From the NCBI GenBank assembly GCA_945903445.1, contig CAMDNZ010000055.1, positions 1-19,414 of the forward strand: 19,414 bases of DNA, in the 5' to 3' direction. The notes below the pieces were generated by a model that worked only from the letters and a program-made list of their open reading frames with translations, was not told the DNA's origin and searched no databases. Position numbers and translations under genes: made by a program. Numbering within the stretch: the stretch's first letter is position 1; every line of letters starts with the position of its first letter. Source of the DNA: Bordetella parapertussis (GTDB lineage Bacteria; Pseudomonadota; Gammaproteobacteria; Burkholderiales; Burkholderiaceae_B). Shown here in pieces: positions 13,843 through 19,414 of the stretch.

Positions 13843-15105
13843 TCAAGCCTGGATATTTTCGATCATCACTCGCCCGAACCCCGAACAAGACACTTGGATG
13901 GCGCCCGGCAACAGCCGGGCGAAATCATAGGTGACGTGTTTGGACAGAATGGTTTTTTCCATACTGTTAATAATGAGGTCGGCCGCCTCGATCCAGCCGA
14001 TATGGCGAAGCATCATCTCGGCCGACAGGATGACCGAACCTGGGTTTACATAGTCTTTGCCAGCGTATTTTGGCGCGGTGCCATGGGTGGCTTCGAACAT
14101 CGCGACGGTATCGGAGACGTTGCCGCCCGGTGCGATACCGACGCCGCCCACCTGGGCCGACAAAGCATCGGAGATGTAATCGCCGTTCAAATTAAGTGTC
14201 GCAATGACGTCGAACTCCATCGGACGCATCAGGATGCGCTGCAGGAATGCATCGGCATTGACGTCTTTGACGACGATATCGCGACCGTTACGCGGATTTT
14301 TCACCTTTAACCAGGGACCACCATCGATGGGTACGGCGTCGAACTCGCGCGCCACCAAGGCGTAACCCCAATCGCGAAACCCCCCTTCGGTGAACTTCAT
14401 GATGTTGCCTTTATGGACCAGCGTGACCGAGGCGCGATCGTGATCGATGGCGTATTGCACCGCCTTGCGCACCAAACGCTCGGTGCCCTCGCGGGAAACC
14501 GGTTTAACGCCGATGGACGACGAGTCGGGAAACCGAATTTTCTCGCCCTGCCCGTCTTTTTGAAGAAACGCGATCAGCGCCTGGGCTTCGCGGCTACCCG
14601 CCATGTATTCGATGCCCGCATAGATATCTTCCGAGTTCTCGCGGAACACCACCATATTGGTACGCTCGGGCTCGCGCACCGGCGAAGGAACGCCGGTGAA
14701 ATAGCGCACGGGACGTACGCAGGCATACAAGTCGAGCTTCTGGCGCAAGGCGACGTTCAGGGACCGGATACCTCCACCTTTGGGCGTGGTCATCGGCCCC
14801 TTGATGGACACCACATACTTTTGAACCACGTCCAAGGTCTCCTCGGGTAGCCAAGCATCTGGACCGTAGACCCGAGTCGCTTTCTCGCCGGCATACACCT
14901 CCATCCAGTGAATCTGGCGAGTGCCGCCGTAAGCGCGGGCGACTGCCGCATCCACTACGGCCAGCATGACCGGCGTGATATCGGCGCCAGTGCCATCACC
15001 CTCGATATAAGGAATGACGACCTGATCGGGCACGACGAGCGTGCCATCGCCATTGACCGTAATAGCCTGGCCTTTCTCAGGCACCGTGATGTGTTGGTAA
15101 GGCAT
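13843..15105 (-). CDS. icd: Isocitrate dehydrogenase, NADP-dependent
   Basis: Icd oxidises isocitrate to 2-oxoglutarate in the TCA cycle. The 420-residue chain begins MPYQHITVPEKGQAI and contains IPYIEGDGTGADI (31-43), the substrate-binding GGGIRSLNVALRQ (110-122) in which S115 corresponds to the AceK-phosphorylated S113 of E. coli, VFRENSEDIYAGIEY (153-167), and the metal/NADP region NLNGDYISDALSAQVGG. Length and motifs are those of the E. coli-type homodimer. GGAG stands 6 bases before the ATG. The retained serine suggests regulation by isocitrate dehydrogenase kinase if the organism encodes AceK, which is not in this window. The gene is divergent from the DUF1841 gene. I see no convincing terminator downstream, only small stems at 13780-13811. 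Confidence 0.97.
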   Translation of the reverse strand: MPYQHITVPEKGQAITVNGDGTLVVPDQVVIPYIEGDGTGADITPVMLAVVDAAVARAYGGTRQIHWMEVYAGEKATRVYGPDAWLPEETLDVVQKYVVSIKGPMTTPKGGGIRSLNVALRQKLDLYACVRPVRYFTGVPSPVREPERTNMVVFRENSEDIYAGIEYMAGSREAQALIAFLQKDGQGEKIRFPDSSSIGVKPVSREGTERLVRKAVQYAIDHDRASVTLVHKGNIMKFTEGGFRDWGYALVAREFDAVPIDGGPWLKVKNPRNGRDIVVKDVNADAFLQRILMRPMEFDVIATLNLNGDYISDALSAQVGGVGIAPGGNVSDTVAMFEATHGTAPKYAGKDYVNPGSVILSAEMMLRHIGWIEAADLIINSMEKTILSKHVTYDFARLLPGAIQVSCSGFGRVMIENIQA

Positions 15106-15120
15106 GAAATGCTCCGATGG

Positions 15121-15177
15121 CTACATACATGTAGCGGCGACGATGACAGCGAGGATTCTATCGGATCGTAGAATAGG
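15121..15177. promoter_or_regulatory. Inverted repeats in the icd / DUF1841 divergent region
   Basis: Two perfect inverted repeats stand in this short spacer: CTACAT-AC-ATGTAG at 15121-15134 and ATTCTA-TCGGATCG-TAGAAT at about 15155-15174. The second places a -10-like TAGAAT on both strands. They may be operators or parts of the two divergent promoters, but no regulator can be named. Confidence 0.35.
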
Positions 15178-15208
15178 CGGCATCGATCGATCGCCCAAGA
15201 GCCCAACG

Positions 15209-15637
15209 ATGTACAACCCTTCACGCGAACAAGTTCGCGACTTCTTTATCGAAACCTGGCGCAAACACCGCGCATTAGAGGTCCTGACCCCGCTGGAATC
15301 TATGGCACTGGACTGGATCATCGAGCATCCCGAGTATCACGCGCTGCTGGAAGATCCGCAGGCACGCGAAGCTGAATTTTCGGTGGAAGCCGGACAAACC
15401 AATCCTTTCCTACATCTGTCGATGCATTTGGCCATCGCCGAGCAAGTCTCCATCGATCATCCGCCCGGCATTCGCGAAGCCTATCGCCAACTGACGGTTC
15501 GCAGCAACGCCCACGATGCCGCGCACGACATCATGGAATGCTTAGGGCAGGTGGTATGGGAGGCCCAACGGCTAGGCACGCCATTGGACAGCGACACCTA
15601 TATCGATTTGATCAGGCGCCGTGTGAGTACGCGGTGA
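15209..15637 (+). CDS. DUF1841 family protein
   Basis: The 142-residue product begins MYNPSREQVRDFFIETWRKH, the usual DUF1841 start, and contains PLESMALDWIIEHPEYHALL (about 28-47), GQTNPFLHLSMHLAIAEQ (about 63-80) and AHDAAHDIMECLGQVVWEAQR (about 100-120). It is soluble and has no signal peptide. Conserved histidines (PFLHLSMHLAIAEQ, NAHDAAHDIMECL) could bind a metal, but the function of the family is unknown. An in-frame upstream ATG at 15104 would overlap the icd start, so 15209 is preferred. The Shine-Dalgarno is weak (AAGAG). The gene converges with the cytochrome operon across a GC-rich 85 bp spacer with strong self-complementarity. Confidence 0.9.
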   Translation: MYNPSREQVRDFFIETWRKHRALEVLTPLESMALDWIIEHPEYHALLEDPQAREAEFSVEAGQTNPFLHLSMHLAIAEQVSIDHPPGIREAYRQLTVRSNAHDAAHDIMECLGQVVWEAQRLGTPLDSDTYIDLIRRRVSTR

Positions 15638-15722
15638 AAATGCGGCGACCTCGGGACCCGGGCCGCGCAGCGGCGGCTACGCCGGCCCTGCTCCAACCAG
15701 GGGCGAGGTTGTCGAACCGGAG

Positions 15723-16097
15723 TTACCGACGAACGCCCAGGTCGCTGGGCAGACGGGACAGCCAGGCCGACACATCGGCGATATCGCGTGCCGACAGTTG
15801 GGAAGCGAATGCACCCATGATCGGATTGGCGCGGGCGTTAGTCGCACCCGGACCTGCCGCGCCGCGCTGATAGGCCTTCAAGGCATGCGCGAGATAGTCG
15901 GCGTGTTGACCGGCCAGTACCGGATAGGCTGGCAGCAGCGAGGTCTTGGCATCGACACCATGACAGGATGCGCAGTTGAACTTCTCATACACGGCCTGGC
16001 CCGGATGCATCTTGGCATCGGCCGTGTCGGCCGCCTGAACGGCAGGCGCCAAAGCAGCGCCGAGCAGGGCTGCGAAAGTCATTGAAAAGCGATTCAT
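15723..16097 (-). CDS. Periplasmic c-type cytochrome, class I monoheme (second gene of pair)
   Basis: The 124-residue product is a small electron carrier. A signal peptide (MNRFSMTFAALLGAALAPAVQA) is followed by one heme site CASCH (42-46) and the probable axial methionine in ANPIMGAF (M94). The surrounding family pattern is YPVLAGQHADYLAHALKAYQRG and MGAFASQLSARDIADVSAWLS, as in c4/c553-like domains. The start at 16097 is chosen because the signal peptide begins there. A frame extending to 16148 overlaps the upstream gene. Only 13 bp separate it from the upstream cytochrome gene, so the two form an operon, probably feeding a terminal oxidase or another periplasmic acceptor. Confidence 0.92.
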   Translation of the reverse strand: MNRFSMTFAALLGAALAPAVQAADTADAKMHPGQAVYEKFNCASCHGVDAKTSLLPAYPVLAGQHADYLAHALKAYQRGAAGPGATNARANPIMGAFASQLSARDIADVSAWLSRLPSDLGVRR

Positions 16098-16110
16098 CTC
16101 GGCCCCGCGA

Positions 16111-16458
16111 TTATTTGAGATTGGAATAGTAAGCGGCCAGATCGGCAATATCCTGGTCCGTCAGACTTTCGGCAATCGCGCTCATGCTGGGATGATTGCG
16201 TGCCCCTTTGCGATACTCGTCCAGTGCTACCGCGATGTACTCGGCGGTCTGGCCCGCAATTTTCGGCACGTGGTAGACCTCGGGGAAGGTCGCTTTGTAA
16301 CCGGGAATACCGTGACAGCCAATGCACATCGACACTTTGTCGCGCGCGGCTTGCACGTCGCCTTGGGGCGCTTCAGCGGCCAAAGCCTGGCCGCCGATCG
16401 AACAGGACGCCAGGACTGACGCGGAAAACGCGTGAAATAAGGATTTGGGCAACTTCAT
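16111..16458 (-). CDS. Periplasmic c-type cytochrome, class I monoheme (first gene of pair)
   Basis: This 115-residue cytochrome has a signal peptide ending GGQALA/AEA, a heme site CIGCH (45-49), the family stretch VPKIAGQTAEYIAVALDEYRKG (65-86) and the likely axial methionine in NHPSMSAIA (M92). It resembles its neighbour in layout (CxxCH, KIAGQ/VLAGQ, RKG/QRG, SM/IM, LTDQDIADLAAY), so the pair looks like an old tandem duplication or a split diheme c4-like protein. ATG 16458 is chosen for the signal peptide, with AAGAG about 8 to 9 bases upstream. Open frame extends further upstream to 16584 without Shine-Dalgarno or sense. Confidence 0.92.
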   Translation of the reverse strand: MKLPKSLFHAFSASVLASCSIGGQALAAEAPQGDVQAARDKVSMCIGCHGIPGYKATFPEVYHVPKIAGQTAEYIAVALDEYRKGARNHPSMSAIAESLTDQDIADLAAYYSNLK

Positions 16459-16637
16459 AATTGGGCTCTTAAAGCGCTTGATTATCGTGACGCCCCCCCC
16501 TCTGGCCGAGGGCATCGTAGAACCGGCAGATTGTACGATAATTAGAGATACTGTTACTTTCGACCGATTGTGCAGTGCCACCATGACGTATTGGTACAGT
16601 GCTTCAGTCGATCAACTCGGTTCCCACGTGAGCGCCC

Positions 16638-17520
16638 ATGACGTCAGCTCCTTTCGCATCATCGTCCACAAGCTTGTCCACCCGCTACGACGGCAGCGAT
16701 CGTTACGTCGCCACGCCCGACCTCAAATTGGCGGTAAACGCCGCGCTGACCCTGCAACGCCCTTTGCTGATCAAAGGCGAACCTGGCACGGGTAAAACCA
16801 TGCTGGCCGAAGAGGTGGCCGCCACGCTGGGCAGACCGCTGCATCAGTGGCACATCAAATCGACGACCAAAGCGCAGCAAGGCTTATACGAATACGACGC
16901 CGTGTCCCGCCTGCGCGATTCGCAGCTGGGCGACGACAAAGTCCACGACATCGGCAACTACATCCTGCGGGGTGTGCTGTGGGAGGCGTTCGAGGCGCCC
17001 GAGCCCGTCGTGTTGCTGATCGATGAAATCGACAAGGCCGACATCGAATTCCCGAACGATCTGCTGCGCGAGTTAGACCGAATGGAATTCCATGTCTACG
17101 AAACGCGCCAGACCGTCGCGGCCCGCCATCGCCCCTTGGTCATTCATTACATCCAATAACGAAAAAGACCTGCCAGACGCGTTTCTGCGCCGCTGCTTCT
17201 TTCATTACATCCGTTTTCCCGACCGCGATACGCTGCAAGCCATTGTCGCGGTTCACTTTCCTAATCTGCCCACCGACCTCCTGCGCTCGGCACTAGACGC
17301 CTTTCTGAGCTTGCGCGAGGCGCCCGGCTTGAAGAAAAAACCCTCCACGTCCGAGCTGCTGGATTGGCTGCGATTGTTGTTGGCCGAACACATCGATCCA
17401 ACACGGGTTAGTGGCGGCGATCGTGGCATTCCCGCGCTGGCGGGCGCTTTGCTGAAAAACGAACAGGACCTCGACCTGCTCGACCGCCTGGCTGCCATGG
17501 CACGGGCCGGTCGCCGCTGA
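16638..17520 (+). pseudogene. MoxR-type AAA+ ATPase gene interrupted by a +1 frameshift
   Basis: Two overlapping frames together give one MoxR-like ATPase of about 293 residues. The first frame (16638-17159) has Walker A GEPGTGKT (47-54) and Walker B VVLLIDEID (124-132). At 17139-17148 the sequence GTCATTCATT reads V-I-H-Y-I-Q-stop, whereas removing one base gives LVIITSNNEKDLPDAFLRRC, the expected sensor 1 and arginine-finger region, which continues in the other frame to 17520. The break thus lies in a CATT-CATT repeat at 17141-17148. These ATPases work with a von Willebrand A protein as chaperone or metal-insertion machines, and that partner follows immediately. The first fragment alone lacks sensor 1 and the lid, so it should be inactive. 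The alternatives are a sequencing error or recoding. Confidence 0.85.
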
Positions 17521-18695
17521 TGATCCTGCTGGACTTCTTCGAACACTTGCGGGCGCAACGCCTGCCGGTCTCCGTGCGCGAGTTTCTCGCCCTGCTGCAA
17601 GCGCTACGGCACGGGCTGGCGGCACCCGATGTCGAGCAGTTCTACTACCTCGCACGTTGCGCCCTGGTCAAGGACGAATCGCTCTACGACCGCTACGACA
17701 AGGCATTCGCCACGTTTTACCGGCAACACCTGGCCAAAGTGGCTGCCGGTCGGGATATTCCGCCAGACTGGCTGCGCGCCGCATTGGAACGCAGCTTCAC
17801 CACCGAGGAAAAAGCCGCGCTACAGGACGAAGGCTGGGACGCATTAATGAAGAAACTGGAAGAGCGGCTCAAAGAGCAAACCGGACGGCATGCGGGAGGC
17901 AACAAATGGATCGGCACGGGCGGCACTTCGCCCTTCGGCAACAGCGGCTATCACCCCGAAGGCGTCCGGATCGGCGGCAAGTCGGCAGGCCATCGCACCG
18001 CCGTGAAGGTATGGGACATGCGCAACTTCCGCGATTACGACGATCAAGTGGAACTGGGCACTCGTAATTTCAAATTGGCCTTGCGCCGCTTGCGGCGCTT
18101 CGCCCGCGAGGGTGCCGATCTCGAACTGGACTTACCCGGCACCATCGCGGGTACGGCACGCAATGCGGGCTACCTCGATTTGAAACTGGTGCCCCAGAAG
18201 CGCAATGCCGTCAAGGTGCTGATGCTGCTGGATGTCGGGGGCAGCATGGACGATCATATCGCCCAGATCGAATCCTTGTTTTCGGCGGCGCGCAGCGAAT
18301 TCCGTCACCTGGAAGTCTATTACTTCCATAACTGCCCCTACGACAGTGTGTGGCGTACCAACCAGCGAGGCCGTCAGGCCAGAGTCGACACGCTCGAACT
18401 GGTGCGCACCTATAACGCCGACTGGCGCCTGATTATCGTGGGCGACGCCACCATGAGCCCCTACGAAATTCTTCAACCCGGTGGTTCGGTCGAACACTAC
18501 AACACGGAAACGGGTGCGGCATGGATGACCCGGCTGCTGGCCACCTGGCCCCGGGCTGCGTGGCTTAACCCCGAACCTCAAACGTCCTGGGAATACCGCC
18601 AGTCGATCGCGCTGCTGCGAGACATCATGGGCGGCAGAATGCACCCGGTGACCATGGCCGGACTCGGCCAAGCGATGCGCCAGCTGTCTAAATAG
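17520..18695 (+). CDS. VWA domain protein, CoxE-like (partner of MoxR ATPase)
   Basis: The 391-residue product has an N-terminal helical region (about 1-125), a glycine-rich linker (GGNKWIGTGGTSPFGNSGY, 127-144) and a C-terminal von Willebrand factor A domain starting at about 230. The metal-ion site is DVGGSMDD (238-245), in which G240 replaces the first serine of the classical DxSxS; I recall this form as usual in the CoxE-like group. Later conserved parts are VYYFHNCPYDSVW and DWRLIIVGDATMSPYEI, with a threonine for metal contact. It begins at ATG 17520, overlapping the MoxR stop as TGATG, so its translation depends on ribosomes finishing the MoxR frame; the frameshift may therefore lower its expression. 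Related pairs assist maturation of metalloenzymes such as CO dehydrogenase, but no such target is encoded here. Confidence 0.9.
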   Translation: MILLDFFEHLRAQRLPVSVREFLALLQALRHGLAAPDVEQFYYLARCALVKDESLYDRYDKAFATFYRQHLAKVAAGRDIPPDWLRAALERSFTTEEKAALQDEGWDALMKKLEERLKEQTGRHAGGNKWIGTGGTSPFGNSGYHPEGVRIGGKSAGHRTAVKVWDMRNFRDYDDQVELGTRNFKLALRRLRRFAREGADLELDLPGTIAGTARNAGYLDLKLVPQKRNAVKVLMLLDVGGSMDDHIAQIESLFSAARSEFRHLEVYYFHNCPYDSVWRTNQRGRQARVDTLELVRTYNADWRLIIVGDATMSPYEILQPGGSVEHYNTETGAAWMTRLLATWPRAAWLNPEPQTSWEYRQSIALLRDIMGGRMHPVTMAGLGQAMRQLSK

Positions 18696-18708
18696 CGTCG
18701 ATGCTTCT

Positions 18709-19035
18709 TTAGAGCTTAGGGCAGCGCCGCCAGTCCAGCGTATCGCAGTCCAAATCGAGATCGAACTGACCGACGCAAGCCACACGCGCCGACACGGGCT
18801 CGCGCTCCATTTGCAGGACATGGCCGGAGAAACCGCAGGGTTCGCCCGCCGGCTCGGCACAAAACCGATCCTGATCCAGATCGACGACGTAGGTGGTGCG
18901 ATCGTGCGCCACGATGGCGACATATTGACCGTCTTCACTGGCATAGGCGTAGCGGAATCGTCCGGACGGTCGATCGTTGATCACGCGGTCACCGTTCAAT
19001 CTGGATAACGCACGCGTGACGAGTTCGTTAAGCAT
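18709..19035 (-). CDS. Hypothetical protein, 108 residues, cysteine-containing
   Basis: I do not recognise this protein. The start MLNELVTRALSRLNGDRVIN at 19035 is chosen because AAGGAG lies about 6 bases upstream. An in-frame ATG at 19134 lacks this signal. No signal peptide or membrane helix is visible. The middle (RYAYASEDGQYVAIVAHDRTTYVVDLD) reads like beta strands, and the C-terminal half has five cysteines (FCAEP, EPCGF, VACVG, LDCDT, RRCPK), which might bind a metal. It ends 13 bp from the convergent VWA gene. Codon use looks like the neighbouring core genes. Confidence 0.7.
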   Translation of the reverse strand: MLNELVTRALSRLNGDRVINDRPSGRFRYAYASEDGQYVAIVAHDRTTYVVDLDQDRFCAEPAGEPCGFSGHVLQMEREPVSARVACVGQFDLDLDCDTLDWRRCPKL

Positions 19036-19315
19036 GGGATCTCCTTCGTAGAAAACAAGTTTGCCGGGGTCTATCTTCGCACCGTGGGGCGGCACGCGCC
19101 CCGGGTAGGTCACTCCACTGTAGCGCGCTGACATGAGCGTGCAAGGCTCAAACGTTTCATTCCGAAACGCACGACCCCGGGGCGCTTACAGTTCGAATGA
19201 GTTCTATACAAAATTATCCGATGATCGGTTGACCGCACTGGCAGGCGGACTTAGCTGTCCTAGCTACGATTTAATCTGACAGTACAACTCTATTAAGCGC
19301 CTAAAGAAGGAGACG
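19036..19315. other. Spacer with an insertion-sequence-like terminus
   Basis: No gene is supported in these 280 bp. The spacer contains a perfect 6-5-6 inverted repeat CGTTTC/GAAACG at 19153-19169 and, near its right end, an element-like terminus at 19262-19286. The composition becomes AT-rich from about 19190. An open frame on the plus strand from 19136 to 19279 has no start and no recognisable similarity. Confidence 0.45.
19262..19286. repeat. Possible insertion-sequence terminal inverted repeat (solo)
   Basis: Read inward on the minus strand from 19286 the sequence is TGTACTGTCAGATTAAATCG. This resembles the end inferred at 144 (TGTATTAGTCAAAACTTAAT) with one short gap, and shares TGTCAGATTAA with plus-strand 119-129. 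No transposase body lies between here and the neighbouring gene, so it would be a relic of the same kind of element. Confidence 0.4.
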
Positions 19316-19414
19316 GTGTCGGCATTGTCCGATTCAACTGTTTATCGAGAGCGAGTTGTTTTGACTCCTGGAAGGTATGCCATGGTGTTTTACCAAAGCA
19401 GTATTTTCCTGAAT
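19316..19414 (+). CDS. Unrecognised protein, first 33 codons (runs off window)
   Basis: An open frame begins with GTG at 19316, three bases after AAGGAG (19307-19312), or with in-frame TTG at 19325, which has a 12-base spacing. It runs to the window end, starting (V/M)SALSDSTVYRERVVLTPG, then RYAMVFYQSSIFLN. No family is recognised, and there is no signal peptide at this start. The good Shine-Dalgarno supports a real gene, but the non-ATG start and the partial length keep the confidence low. Confidence 0.45.
   Translation, partial: MSALSDSTVYRERVVLTPGRYAMVFYQSSIFLN

Noticed and set aside
15638..15722. GC-rich self-complementary spacer between the DUF1841 gene and the cytochrome operon, considered as a bidirectional terminator
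   Set aside because: Strong stems are present (for example GCCGC/GCGGC near 15662-15674) but no T-tract follows on either strand.
17092..17520. Separate gene of 142 codons starting at ATG 17092
   Set aside because: Its first residues lie out of frame within the MoxR coding sequence. From TSNNEKDLPDAF on it is the continuation of MoxR after a frameshift, so it is not an independent gene.
1..19414. CRISPR arrays, tRNA or rRNA genes
   Set aside because: No regularly spaced repeats and no tRNA or rRNA signature sequences were seen on either strand.

Overview
This 19.4 kb window reads as chromosomal DNA of a beta-proteobacterium of the order Burkholderiales, most likely Alcaligenaceae (Bordetella and relatives). 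The evidence is a Bordetella-type trimeric porin, the conserved block trxB / ftsK-lolA / rarA, a sodium/solute symporter paired with a DUF4212 small subunit, DUF1841, and above all a gene for a pertussis-toxin-S1-like ADP-ribosyltransferase. Genus and species cannot be fixed from the sequence alone.

Left end (1-1974): an accessory region that looks less GC-rich than the rest. It opens with the 5' end of an IS481/IS3-like transposase reading leftward out of the window. The element's terminus lies at about 144. From base 146 an open frame is collinear with the C-terminal part of the intact toxin gene at 1048-1974. The insertion sequence therefore seems to have cut a second, paralogous toxin gene, leaving only its 3' part, which also carries a 2-base deletion near its end. 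About 480 bp of non-coding DNA separates this remnant from the intact gene. The intact gene encodes a secreted 308-residue protein with the catalytic residues of pertussis toxin S1 but a different cysteine layout and a longer C-terminus. No B-subunit gene is visible in the window.

Core region (2005-9637): rarA, a beta-propeller lactonase, lolA, ftsK, trxB and an Smr-domain gene. ftsK and lolA overlap (ATGA) and trxB overlaps the Smr gene. trxB and ftsK diverge from a short palindrome containing TATAAT on both strands. The toxin locus sits directly beyond the 3' end of rarA, where serS usually lies in related genomes.

Middle (9648-15637): a two-gene sodium/substrate symporter operon (DUF4212 then the large subunit, overlapping by ATGA), a hairpin-rich 410 bp spacer, a porin with a clear terminator and a likely promoter next to an (AAGT)4 microsatellite, icd, and a DUF1841 gene.

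Right part (15723-19414): two small periplasmic cytochromes c in one operon, then a MoxR-type AAA+ ATPase gene broken by a +1 frameshift and coupled (TGATG) to a von Willebrand factor A protein gene, a 108-residue protein of unknown function, another insertion-sequence-like terminus, and the first 33 codons of an unrecognised gene running off the window.

The most interesting content is the toxin locus: an orphan pertussis-like A subunit beside an IS-disrupted paralog.
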